A stretch of 64,000 nucleotides of DNA from Nitrospinaceae bacterium (GTDB taxonomy: Bacteria > Nitrospinota > Nitrospinia > Nitrospinales > Nitrospinaceae), in NCBI GenBank assembly GCA_028278405.1, contig JANQEK010000014.1:29033-93032 (forward strand). Direction: 5' to 3'. This document shows positions 8,258 through 16,822 of this stretch, in pieces; the stretch's first letter is position 1; each line of letters starts with the position of its first letter. The position numbers were made by a program, and so were the translations under genes. The notes under the pieces were generated by a model, which made no database searches, was not told the origin of the DNA, and worked only from the letters and a program-made list of their open reading frames with translations.

Positions 8258-8500
8258 ATGACACTGGAAACAGTCCGTGATTTTTTAGCCTGGTGCTCGG
8301 TTATCAACGTGGGATTGCTGTTGTTTTGGTGGTTATGGTTTGTGTTCGGACATGACTTCATGTATCGATTCCATGGAAAATGGTTCAAATTGTCAGTGGA
8401 GAAGTTCGATGAAATTAACTACGCACTCATCGGATTTTTCAAGATAGGGATCATTTTATTTAATGTTGTTCCCTATTTCGCATTGCGTATTGTCGGATAG
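8258..8500 (+). CDS. Small two-helix membrane protein, DUF6868-like
   Basis: 80 residues with two hydrophobic segments (about 14-35 and 55-76) and a central H-D-F-M-Y-R-F-H-G-K-W-F motif, which matches my memory of the DUF6868 family of short membrane proteins of unknown function. A near-consensus Shine-Dalgarno AAGGAGG sits 9 bp before the ATG, so the start is well supported. It stands alone between the bPH2 gene and the convergent tRNA-Pro terminator. No function is proposed. Confidence 0.75.
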   Translation: MTLETVRDFLAWCSVINVGLLLFWWLWFVFGHDFMYRFHGKWFKLSVEKFDEINYALIGFFKIGIILFNVVPYFALRIVG

Positions 8501-8534
8501 CCAATTTTGAAATGTATGCAAAAGGTTTTAAACG

Positions 8535-8567
8535 AAAAAAGGGGTCACGGCTGAGTGCTATAACCCC
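8535..8567 (-). terminator. Intrinsic terminator of tRNA-Pro
   Basis: Read on the minus strand, a GGGGT stem pairs with ACCCC around a loop of about 15 nt, followed immediately by six T residues (8540-8535). It is about 12 bp past the CCA end of the tRNA, in the orientation expected for its terminator. Confidence 0.7.
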
Positions 8568-8578
8568 AATATGTGAAA

Positions 8579-8656
8579 TGGTCGGAGCGAGAGGATTTGA
8601 ACCTCCGACCCCTACACCCCCAGTGTAGTGCGCTAACCAGGCTGCGCTACGCTCCG
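8579..8656 (-). tRNA. tRNA-Pro (anticodon GGG)
   Basis: The acceptor stem CGGAGCG (8656-8650) pairs with CGCTCCG (8589-8583), followed by discriminator A and an encoded CCA (8581-8579). The anticodon stem CTACA/TGTAG encloses the 7-nt loop CTGGGGG, giving anticodon GGG for proline codons CCC/CCU. The T-loop GGTTCAAATCC is standard. About 78 nt. Confidence 0.95.
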
Positions 8657-8782
8657 ATATTTTTAAATTTCTGCCCACTTTAACAGCACGGCTAAAGTCA
8701 ATGATAACATGCCCTTTGGCGTGTCGGCTTTGCCGTCACATTCCACTTCCGCCTTGCTCGAAAATTCAAAATAGAGGATTCC

Positions 8783-8820
8783 CTTGGGGAAGTCAACCGC
8801 TTATCCATCGGCTCCCCAAG
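8783..8820. repeat. Inverted repeat upstream of the cupin gene
   Basis: CTTGGGGA (8783-8790) and TCCCCAAG (8813-8820) are perfect 8-bp complements with a 22-nt spacer. They lie in the 276-bp stretch between tRNA-Pro and the cupin gene, which otherwise shows no gene. A stem-loop in the cupin leader or an operator pair are both possible. Confidence 0.4.
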
Positions 8821-8932
8821 CCCGGTTATATTTTGCTTGATGCCTCCCGCCACTATGATAGAATCCGCTGATCTCTATGATTTTTAAGGGGATTATAGCC
8901 CTCAACCGTTCTTCGGAAGGACCCTGATTATT

Positions 8933-9253
8933 ATGAAAGTTGTCAACGTTAAAGACCAGGTGCAGTTCAAATCCGAGAAAATGAACAAGGTCAGCCTTTT
9001 CGATTCGGACCGGTTTTTTTGTGATGTATACTGTCTCGAGCCCGGCCAGATCCAGAAAGTGCATGTCCACGAGGGGTCGGACAAGATATATTATCTGTTG
9101 GAAGGGAAGGGCAAGATCACCGTCGGGTCTGAGGAAAAGGAACTGTCGGCGGGTCAAATTACGATGGCTCCTTCCGGCGAGGTACACGGGGTGGTGAACC
9201 ATACGCAGGAACCACTGGTCATGCTGGTGTTTATGGCGCCCAAGCCCCAGTAA
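8933..9253 (+). CDS. Cupin-domain protein
   Basis: 106 residues forming one small beta barrel. The metal-binding motif is seen as H-V-H-E-G-S-D with a later E (Y-Y-L-L-E-G), and the second cupin motif as P-S-G-E-V-H-G-V. The ligands are probably the three His plus Glu of mononuclear cupins. Cupins of this size act as small isomerases, dioxygenases or sugar/ligand binders; no substrate can be read from the sequence. The radical SAM gene follows 52 bp later on the same strand, with its own ribosome site. Confidence 0.88.
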   Translation: MKVVNVKDQVQFKSEKMNKVSLFDSDRFFCDVYCLEPGQIQKVHVHEGSDKIYYLLEGKGKITVGSEEKELSAGQITMAPSGEVHGVVNHTQEPLVMLVFMAPKPQ

Positions 9254-9305
9254 TTTTTTTGATACCTGATCCCGGTCCGCTCCGGGTTGATCCAAGGAAG
9301 TAACA

Positions 9306-11081
9306 ATGATTTATCTGGTGTTTCCATCGTCCTGGCATCCGTCGCAGCCTTATCTAAGCCTGCCGGCCCTGAAGGGATTCCTGAACCAGCATGGGATCAC
9401 CGATGTGGTTCAGAGAGACCTTGCCATTGAGTTGTTGGATCACCTGTGTTCCTGGAAAAACACCCAGCCCCTGTACGATCGTATTCTGAAAGACCTCCAC
9501 CAGCTCGGCTCCAAACCGTTTCTCACTGACATCGAAAAAGAGAAGTTTGAAAAACTGCGCGAGGCGGAGGAAATCATCCCGGCTTTGAAAGACCAGATCG
9601 ACGGTGCGAAAACGATTCTGCGTACGGAAGAGTTTTACCAGGTCGACCGATATATGGAAGCCCTGAAAATTATCGATGTCTGGCTGGACAACATTCTGGC
9701 GTCGTATTATCCCTCGCAGTTGACGGTTATCGGAAGCCAGCTGCGGTTTTCGCCATACTCCACTCAGGAAATTCTCGATTCCTTCAAGCACCCGGAAGAG
9801 AACTTCTTTTACGATTTGTACAAGCAGCATTACGTTCCCGATATCATCAAAGAAGACATTGATATCCTTGGAATCTCCATCACCTCCGTCGAGCAGATTA
9901 TTCCCGGCCTGACTCTGGCGCACCTCATTAAAGAGGCCCGGCCTAAAATTCATATCACAGTGGGCGGCAGCGTGTTCACCAAGCTGGTGGACGTTCTCGA
10001 AAAAGGTTCGCCGCTATTTGATTTTGTCGACAGCTTCATCGTGCACGAAGGGGAAACACCTCTGTTACGGCTAGTGGAGCATTTGCGGGGAGATGGCGAC
10101 CTGTCTCAGGTGCCGAATCTCATTTACAAGAAGAATGGTGAGGTGAAGGTGAATCGCCCCTTTGCCAAGGAAGAGTTGAATGCTTTGCCGACGCCGGATT
10201 TTGACGGCATGCCTTTCGATTTGTATCTGACGCCGGAGCGTGTTCTGCCCATTATGGGATCGCGTGGGTGCTACTGGGAAAAATGTGCGTTCTGTTCGAT
10301 TCCGTTCGACCACATGGATTTCCACGTGCGCTACGCTGAAACGGTGGTGCAGGATTTCAAAAACCTGAAGGAAAAGTACGGATGCAATTACTTCTTCTTT
10401 ACCGACGAAGCGCTCCCCATCAATTTTCTGAAAACGTTTTCCGAGAAACTGATCGAGCAGAACGTCGACGTCCAATGGACCGGAGAGCTCAAATTCGAGA
10501 AAAGCCTGTTACGCGACAACCGCATGGAAACCCTTTACAAGTCGGGTTGCCGCAAGCTGATTTTCGGGATGGAATCCTACAACCAGCGGGTACTGGACGC
10601 GATGAAAAAAGGCTGTCCCACGGAAGTGATCGACAAAACCGTTGAAGAATGCATCCGCATCGGCATCGGCATGCATTTTTACATTCTGGTCGGGTTCCCC
10701 ACCGAAACGCGGGACGAGGTCATGGATTCGGTAAACTTTGTGATGAACAACCAGGCTATTCTCGATTCGCCGGGTTTTTCATGCATTGCTTCGCAGTTCG
10801 ACCTGGAAAAAGGGACGCCGCTGGCCAAGAATCCGGAAGAGTGGGGCGTATACGACTTGAGCAATCCACCGAACCATGATTTATCGTTAGGTTTTTCCTA
10901 CAAGATCAGGGAAGGGCTCAACGCCGAACAGGCGACGGAAGTTTATCAGGAAGTCGTGCAGAGAATCAGCCGCGAGGTCATGACTTTTCCCCACAACTAC
11001 TCACTGGCGGATGGCCTGCTTTACCTCGGCTACCACGAAAGAGAAAACATCCAGGAACGGATCTCTGCCCTCTCCACCTGA
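9306..11081 (+). CDS. B12-binding-domain radical SAM protein
   Basis: 591 residues. Residues about 150-290 contain a cobalamin-binding-like Rossmann fold (D-I-L-G-I-S-I-T-S-V, then I-T-V-G-G-S-V-F). Residues about 310-520 are the radical SAM core. The cluster motif is C-Y-W-E-K-C-A-F-C, a C-x4-C-x2-C spacing rather than the classic C-x3-C-x2-C, a variant seen in several B12-type and RiPP-related radical SAM proteins. The SAM-binding G-M-E-S and the later F-P-T-E-T-R-D-E motif, frequent in the B12 radical SAM class, are present. It should carry a [4Fe-4S] cluster and perhaps cobalamin. Substrate unknown: methylation or ring rearrangement are typical. AAGGAAG precedes the ATG. Confidence 0.88.
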   Translation: MIYLVFPSSWHPSQPYLSLPALKGFLNQHGITDVVQRDLAIELLDHLCSWKNTQPLYDRILKDLHQLGSKPFLTDIEKEKFEKLREAEEIIPALKDQIDGAKTILRTEEFYQVDRYMEALKIIDVWLDNILASYYPSQLTVIGSQLRFSPYSTQEILDSFKHPEENFFYDLYKQHYVPDIIKEDIDILGISITSVEQIIPGLTLAHLIKEARPKIHITVGGSVFTKLVDVLEKGSPLFDFVDSFIVHEGETPLLRLVEHLRGDGDLSQVPNLIYKKNGEVKVNRPFAKEELNALPTPDFDGMPFDLYLTPERVLPIMGSRGCYWEKCAFCSIPFDHMDFHVRYAETVVQDFKNLKEKYGCNYFFFTDEALPINFLKTFSEKLIEQNVDVQWTGELKFEKSLLRDNRMETLYKSGCRKLIFGMESYNQRVLDAMKKGCPTEVIDKTVEECIRIGIGMHFYILVGFPTETRDEVMDSVNFVMNNQAILDSPGFSCIASQFDLEKGTPLAKNPEEWGVYDLSNPPNHDLSLGFSYKIREGLNAEQATEVYQEVVQRISREVMTFPHNYSLADGLLYLGYHERENIQERISALST

Positions 11082-11137
11082 AGACAAGCGCCTCCTCTAG
11101 GCCGCAATTCTATCAATTCCAACTAAGAGGATAGTTC

Positions 11138-11308
11138 TCAGTATCCGTCGCCTCTGGAACCGGATCCTTCGCGTTTTTTAGACATGCTGGAGTCTTTGGT
11201 TTTGGAAGAGTCGGATTTGTGATGCTGGTGTGAGCATGCCGCGGCTCCCAGGCCCAGGCTCATCAGAAATACTACGATCGATCCCCATCCCAATATACGT
11301 TTCATCAT
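11138..11308 (-). CDS. Small secreted or lipoprotein-like peptide, 56 residues
   Basis: Short reading frame starting with two ATGs (11308 and 11305) preceded by GGAG at good distance. The product begins M-M-K-R-I-L-G-W, then a hydrophobic stretch (about residues 5-24) ending G-A-A-A-C at Cys25, which resembles a lipobox. The mature part is highly polar, rich in His, Ser, Lys and Asp, and ends R-G-D-G-Y. A lipid-anchored periplasmic peptide is likely; a secreted form is possible because the lipobox lacks Leu at -3. It lies alone in the 294-bp gap between the radical SAM and RND operon genes. Function unknown. Confidence 0.65.
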   Translation of the reverse strand: MMKRILGWGSIVVFLMSLGLGAAACSHQHHKSDSSKTKDSSMSKKREGSGSRGDGY

Positions 11309-11375
11309 GGTCTCCATATTTAAAATTAGATGTTATCTTCGTCTAAGTCGCTGCCGGGCGCAAACCCTTACAGGA

Positions 11376-12077
11376 TTATTGAAAGTACCAGAATAGAAAG
11401 AAGGGCAGGCCGAAGGTAAAGATCAACGCAAGGGCATTGAGGCCCTGTAGCAGAAGCATTTGGTCGGTCAGCGTGGAGATAACAAACTCAACTCCAACCC
11501 GCCGAACAGCGCTTTCGATGTCCGCCCGATCCAGATGGTCTTTTCCCTTTTTATTCAATTCCTCCATCACATCGTCGAGGAAGATGAATTTGAGGATTTT
11601 CAATATGGCCCGGAAGAACAGTCCCTTCATCCAATTAATCGGTCCTCCCTTCAATTTGAGATCATCCAAAAACTTTTTTCCGATTTCATCAAACTTGCGG
11701 GCCAGCTCTTCTTTAGGGATACTTTTATTCACTTTTGGATAATTCGACAATACCCCGCTCACTAGGATATCCAGCAAGTCATGCAGACCGCCCACCATTT
11801 GCTGGAATTTGGAGCGTGCGGTTTGAATGATGCTGGCAATGATACCGTGAACCGGTCCCCAGAGCCCGTACCAGAGGAGAGCGGAAATCAATACCATCCA
11901 TTGCAGCCAACCGCTCCATTCGGTTGCCCCTATATAGACCTCTTTCAGGCCATATGTGCCGATCATTCCGACAGCAAACCCAACGCAGCCAAACAAAAAC
12001 AGGTTCACAAAGGTTCCGATCAACAATTCCGCAAAAAACTTTTGCCAGTAGCCGAGAACCCGGGTTTTATCCGTCAT
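11376..12077 (-). CDS. Unknown inner-membrane protein of the RND efflux operon
   Basis: 233 residues that I do not recognise. N-terminal half: two or three hydrophobic helices (about 15-45, 55-80) around a W-S-G-W-L-Q-W segment. The middle (about 95-150) is charged and amphipathic. A last hydrophobic helix (about 210-233) ends in F-F-L-F-W-Y-F-Q. Its ATG overlaps the stop of the RND transporter gene by 4 bp, so the two are translationally coupled and last in the adaptor-RND-unknown order. The coupling suggests an accessory membrane subunit of the pump or a damage-sensing partner; this is inference from position alone. Confidence 0.75.
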   Translation of the reverse strand: MTDKTRVLGYWQKFFAELLIGTFVNLFLFGCVGFAVGMIGTYGLKEVYIGATEWSGWLQWMVLISALLWYGLWGPVHGIIASIIQTARSKFQQMVGGLHDLLDILVSGVLSNYPKVNKSIPKEELARKFDEIGKKFLDDLKLKGGPINWMKGLFFRAILKILKFIFLDDVMEELNKKGKDHLDRADIESAVRRVGVEFVISTLTDQMLLLQGLNALALIFTFGLPFFLFWYFQ

Positions 12078-15000
12078 AACCCCCTCGGATTCTGTGTGAG
12101 GATCTTTACCTCGCTGGGTGTGGAAGCGGGCGGTTGGCTTTGGGCTGGAGGAGTCGAGGAACCGGTCTTCATACCAAAACTCAGATTCAATAGGCAGGGA
12201 ATGAGCAGAAGCGTAAAAATCGTGCTGAAGAACAGACCCGACAAGATGACCACGCCTATGCCACGGTAAATTTCACTCCCCGCACCGGGCAAAACCACCA
12301 GCGGCATCAAACCGAAGATGCTGGTAAAGGTACTCATAAAAATCGGTCGGATACGGTTGCGCACGCTTTCCAGAATTGCATCCCGGTAGAACATGTTGTC
12401 GCGCCGGATATGGAGCAGAGTCTGGTGGATAATCAGAATAGCGTTGTTCACTACAACCCCGATCAGGATGATAAATCCCAGCATGGTCAAAACATCCAAT
12501 GGTTGAATAACAAACAGGTTCAGTGCCCACAGTCCGATCACTCCACCCACCGCCGCCATGGGTACGCTGAGCATGATGATCAACGGGAATCCCCAGTGTT
12601 GAAATAATACCGCCAAGAGGAGATAGGTAATGATAACCGCCAGAATAAAATTTCCTGACATGGCTTGTCGGGTTTTCTCGAGCTTGTCCGCATTGCCGGT
12701 CAAGTTGATGGAATATTCGCCGGACAAAGTACCATCGTCCTTCAAAGGTTGGATAATCTGGTTTTTGACCAGGTTAATTCCCTCTTCAAGAGACATTTCG
12801 ACTGGAGGGCTGATTTCCAGAGTCACCGACCGCTTGCGTTCGAAATGACGTATCTCATCGGAACTTACCGTCTCAACCATTTCTGCGACATTGACCAGCG
12901 GCACGGCGCGGCCCTTTTCCGTGTGAAGAATCATTTCAGGAATGTCCTGGGTTTTTCTGACATCCTGCTCACGGCTTTGCAGGATGAGGTCGATGCCTTC
13001 CCGCGGCATGTAGGGTACCTTTATTTTGTCCGGGTTAAGGAACACTTCGTCAGCATAGACCCCATCCACCAGCGCGGCCACCGAGTAACCCAATTCGAAT
13101 ACATCGATGTTGAGTTCAGCGATCGACTGCCATCGGGGTTGAATCCGGATTTGCGGTTGTCCCAACTCGATTCCAGGTTTGGGACGAATCTGTGCTCCAG
13201 GCATGACATTTTTAAGTTTAAAAAAAGAATTACGCGCAATCTCTGTGATTTTAACCAGATCGGGTCCCATGATGTTCATCTCAATGCCGCGCGATCCGCT
13301 AAACGCACTGGAAAACAGGGACAACTGGCGGGTAATGGCAATCATCCCTGGAACCTTGACCAACTCCTTTTTTAAAACAGGGATCAGTTCCGGTGCGCGC
13401 TCCGGGTCTTTTGCTTTTACGATAGTAAACAGTCGGCCTCGGCTTCCAATAAACAAAAAATTGCGGACCGCCGGTCCTTCGAGCTCTGCTTCTTCAGGAC
13501 TTCCCGGCATGGCTTCCCAGTAAGCCCGATAGTTTTTTTCCATCTCGTTGCCGATGTTGTGCATCTCATCGATGTTATATCCCTGAGGCGGAATCATCAT
13601 GCCGATGATCACGTTCTGGTCACCTTCGGGTAAGTATTCGGTTTTTGGGATCAATAGCCATGCTCCATATAACGGGAGAACAGTTAGGGTCAGAACGAGC
13701 ACTGACTGAACAAAAGGAAAACGAAATATCCGCTTTAATCCACCGATCACAATGCGATTGAACGCTGCTGCGAGAGGAACCAAACCAAATACATTTCGAA
13801 AAATAGTTTTTAATATTCCACTCGAAGCATGATGCATTTCCTCATAGTGCAAAAGTTTTCGCGCTAATGCGGGAATGACCAAAATGCTGATGATCATTGA
13901 AAGGGTCACCGCCGAGCTGATGGCGACTGCGATGTCCTGAAACAGTTGTCCAACCTCCTCTTCGATGAAGAGGATGGGGATGAATACCGCCAGAGTGGTG
14001 AGAGTGCTTGCAAAAATGGCGCCCCAGACTTCGCTGGCTCCGTCATGCGCTGCGGTCAGGGTGTCTTTGCCCATTTGCCGGTGGCGGTAAATATTTTCCA
14101 GAACAATGATGGATGCGTCGACAACCATGCCCACGGCAAACGCCATGCCTGCCAGCATGATGACATTGATTGTTCGTCCCATCAGGGTGATGATCAAAAA
14201 CGAACCGATCACGCTGATCGGAATGGCCAGGGCGATGACGAGAGTGCTGTAAAAACTTCTTAGAAATAAAAGTAAAATGACAATAGCCATGGTTCCGCCC
14301 ACGAGCAGGTTAAAAGTGACCATGTCGATGGAGCGTGAGATATATTCCGTTTTGTCTGCAGTCTGAGCGAGGTGAAGGCCAAGAGGGTGGAGCAGGTTTT
14401 CGTTCATATCCGCCACGACGATTTTTATATCCCTCATCACCTCGATAATGTTGGAGCCAATTTCCCGCCGCGTATTAACAGCGATTCCCGGCATGCCGTT
14501 GTGCCGAACGTAATCGCGCAATTCGTCGTAATCGACTTTAACTTCCGCCACATCCTTGACGTAAACCGGACGTCTGTTGATATGGGTGATGATGGTCCGC
14601 TCAACATCTTTGGGGCTTTTGAATTCCCCGGTGGTGCGAATGATGTAACGTCGTTTGCCTTCGTCGAAATCGCCGCCGCTCACATTCCGATTCTGCTTAC
14701 GCAATGCTTCCCGCAGTTGAAAAATACTGATGCCCCGTTCCGCCAACGCATGCGGATCGAAGATGACCTGCAGCTCCAGCGGGCTCCCGCCATAGACAGA
14801 GCTATCGGACACACCGGGTATCCGCTCGAATCGGGTTTTGATAAAGTCCTCCGCAAAATCCCGGTAATGGTAGACGTTGACCTCAGCTTCCTTGCCGGGA
14901 AGTGGTGATAAGACAAACCAGCCAATGGGCCGGTCTGAGATATTGACCGTTTTTATGGTGGGTTCATCGGCGTCCTCCGGATAGGCCTGTACTTGGTTCA

Positions 15001-15334
15001 AAGCATTTGCTGTGCGGACCAGCGCGTCCTGCAGGTTGGTTCCTACCTGAAATTCCAGGTACACCTGCCCGAGGCCGGTTTTGGAGGAGCTTTCCATTTC
15101 CACCAGGCCGACAATCGATTTCAGGTGCTGCTCCTGTTCGTCAATGATTTCCCGTTCGACTTCCTCCGGACTCGCTCCCGGCCAGGTTGTGCGGATGCTC
15201 AATTCCGGCTGGCTGATCTCGGGAGTCAATTGAACAGGTATGCGGAGCAGTGACATGATGCCGAACATGAGGATCAGGATGACTCCAACGGCGACGGTGA
15301 CTCCGTATTTGAGAGACTGTTCGACCAGTTTCAT
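12074..15334 (-). CDS. RND-family efflux transporter (AcrB/HAE-1-like inner-membrane pump)
   Basis: 1086 residues, the length of a full RND pump: a span at about 10-30, a periplasmic porter domain, a cluster of spans at about 340-500 and again at about 900-1050, and a second porter domain between. The P-E-I-S-Q-P-E-L and W-P-G-A-S-P-E-E-V-E signatures are typical of HAE-1. In TM4 the motif is G-M-V-V-D-A-S with D406 followed by Ala407, where AcrB has the proton-relay pair Asp407-Asp408. TM10 reads V-N-N-A-I-L-I-I instead of the AcrB Lys940 region. Such DN/DA variants are common outside the AcrB group. The adaptor gene lies 9 bp upstream; no TolC-type channel gene is nearby. Confidence 0.93.
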   Translation of the reverse strand: MKLVEQSLKYGVTVAVGVILILMFGIMSLLRIPVQLTPEISQPELSIRTTWPGASPEEVEREIIDEQEQHLKSIVGLVEMESSSKTGLGQVYLEFQVGTNLQDALVRTANALNQVQAYPEDADEPTIKTVNISDRPIGWFVLSPLPGKEAEVNVYHYRDFAEDFIKTRFERIPGVSDSSVYGGSPLELQVIFDPHALAERGISIFQLREALRKQNRNVSGGDFDEGKRRYIIRTTGEFKSPKDVERTIITHINRRPVYVKDVAEVKVDYDELRDYVRHNGMPGIAVNTRREIGSNIIEVMRDIKIVVADMNENLLHPLGLHLAQTADKTEYISRSIDMVTFNLLVGGTMAIVILLLFLRSFYSTLVIALAIPISVIGSFLIITLMGRTINVIMLAGMAFAVGMVVDASIIVLENIYRHRQMGKDTLTAAHDGASEVWGAIFASTLTTLAVFIPILFIEEEVGQLFQDIAVAISSAVTLSMIISILVIPALARKLLHYEEMHHASSGILKTIFRNVFGLVPLAAAFNRIVIGGLKRIFRFPFVQSVLVLTLTVLPLYGAWLLIPKTEYLPEGDQNVIIGMMIPPQGYNIDEMHNIGNEMEKNYRAYWEAMPGSPEEAELEGPAVRNFLFIGSRGRLFTIVKAKDPERAPELIPVLKKELVKVPGMIAITRQLSLFSSAFSGSRGIEMNIMGPDLVKITEIARNSFFKLKNVMPGAQIRPKPGIELGQPQIRIQPRWQSIAELNIDVFELGYSVAALVDGVYADEVFLNPDKIKVPYMPREGIDLILQSREQDVRKTQDIPEMILHTEKGRAVPLVNVAEMVETVSSDEIRHFERKRSVTLEISPPVEMSLEEGINLVKNQIIQPLKDDGTLSGEYSINLTGNADKLEKTRQAMSGNFILAVIITYLLLAVLFQHWGFPLIIMLSVPMAAVGGVIGLWALNLFVIQPLDVLTMLGFIILIGVVVNNAILIIHQTLLHIRRDNMFYRDAILESVRNRIRPIFMSTFTSIFGLMPLVVLPGAGSEIYRGIGVVILSGLFFSTIFTLLLIPCLLNLSFGMKTGSSTPPAQSQPPASTPSEVKILTQNPRGL

Positions 15335-15343
15335 GATGCGGCT

Positions 15344-16636
15344 CTAGTGGATTTTCTTGACGATGTTGACTTTGGAGTTGGGTTTCAGGCGTTCGTTTCC
15401 TTGAATCACGATCCAATCTCCGGGCTTAATCTTTTTGCCCTGAAAGCCAATGGCAATCAGATTTTGTTCCAGCCTTCCGGTTTGAACGACAACCTTGTGA
15501 ACCTTGAGCGACTTGTCTTTTGACTTGCGAACCACCCAGACCACGGTTTCTCTGGGGCTGCGGACGATCGCGTCCTTCGGAACAAACAGGGTTTTCCGTT
15601 TTTTCTTTCCCGGTTTCAATTCTACCCGGACCAGCATTCCCGGCGCCAGTTTGGAATTGGTTTTTGCGACTTTGATGCGTATCGGAAAGGTCCGCGATAC
15701 CGGGTCTCCGGAACGGATTTTTTCGATCACTGTTCCCTTGAAAGATTTTCCATTGGAATGGTTTTCATAGGATTCCAGCATGATTTTTGCCGTTGATCCA
15801 ATCTCTATTTGATTGAACTGAAACTGTGGTACATGGACTTCGACCTTAAGAGGTCTGGCGCGGATCATGGAAAGAGCCGGATCTCCCTGTTCCAGCCATT
15901 GGCCGACTTCTGTTTCCTTTTTAATGATGTAACCGTGGAACGGGGCGAACAGAGTCGCCCTATTGATATTGTCTTGAATCATCTGAATACGAGCTTCCGC
16001 AGCTTTCAGGTTGGCTTCCTCCTGTTTTATTTTTTCCGAACGGGGGCCAGCCACAAGCTCGTTCAGCATCGACTGTTTTTCCTCCAACTCTGCCTGTGCA
16101 GCCTGGGCCTGGGCGTCGGCTTTGTCAAATTCGTCGAGGCTGAGAACGCCATCTTTATACAATTTTTTGATTCGCTTGAGCTCATTATCGGCTAACCGGA
16201 CCCGGGCCTTGGATTGGATGACCGCGGATTTAGCTGCTTCGATGGTTTCCGGGCGGGTACCGGTATTCAGTTCTTCCAAACGGGCCTCAACCAATTTTTT
16301 CTCAGCTTTTGCCAAGTCCCGCTGGATGACGAAGGGGTCGATTCGCAATTTAACCAGAGGAGTTCCCTTGCGCACATATTGACCTTCCTGGAACAGCAGT
16401 TTGTCCACCCGACCGTCCACTTCAGATGCCAGTTGAGTTGTCGCCCAGGCTTGAACCGTTCCGGGATATTCAAATGACGAGTGCGTGGCGATTTCCCTGG
16501 CTTTGGCCACCCCCACAGGGACCGGGCGGTCTTTCTTTTTTTGAGCGTACAGAGAGGAGGGTAAAGCCAAGCCACCTATTATTAAGACGACAAAAGCTAC
16601 TTTTATTAAATAAGGAGTTATCTTATAGAATCTCAT
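15344..16636 (-). CDS. Periplasmic adaptor (membrane fusion protein) of the RND efflux pump
   Basis: 430 residues. An N-terminal signal/anchor (about 8-30, ending S-L-Y-A-Q) is followed by a barrel-sandwich lipoyl half-motif (V-Q-A-W-A-T-T-Q-L-A-S-E-V-D-G-R-V), a long alpha-helical hairpin (about 105-230, coiled coil), the second half-motif at I-N-R-A-T-L-F-A-P-F-H-G-Y-I, and beta-barrel and membrane-proximal domains. It bridges the inner-membrane RND pump to an outer-membrane channel. First gene of the operon, 9 bp before the pump. Confidence 0.93.
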   Translation of the reverse strand: MRFYKITPYLIKVAFVVLIIGGLALPSSLYAQKKKDRPVPVGVAKAREIATHSSFEYPGTVQAWATTQLASEVDGRVDKLLFQEGQYVRKGTPLVKLRIDPFVIQRDLAKAEKKLVEARLEELNTGTRPETIEAAKSAVIQSKARVRLADNELKRIKKLYKDGVLSLDEFDKADAQAQAAQAELEEKQSMLNELVAGPRSEKIKQEEANLKAAEARIQMIQDNINRATLFAPFHGYIIKKETEVGQWLEQGDPALSMIRARPLKVEVHVPQFQFNQIEIGSTAKIMLESYENHSNGKSFKGTVIEKIRSGDPVSRTFPIRIKVAKTNSKLAPGMLVRVELKPGKKKRKTLFVPKDAIVRSPRETVVWVVRKSKDKSLKVHKVVVQTGRLEQNLIAIGFQGKKIKPGDWIVIQGNERLKPNSKVNIVKKIH

Positions 16637-16822
16637 GTATCACTTAAGCCTTACGGGTTCAGCTGACCGCTCATGGAAGCTTCGCATTATGCCCAAGGAT
16701 CATCTTAAAAGCCAATGATTTCACTGGTTAGCATATCGTATGAAAATTTCCCGTGCATTAATCTTTTTGCGCTTCTATGGAGGCTAATAAGGCGGGGAAT
16801 GGGTAAAAAGAGAGAGGCGGAA

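Noticed and set aside
12665..13375. 236-residue plus-strand frame within the RND gene
   Set aside because: Antisense shadow of the pump coding sequence with no domain.
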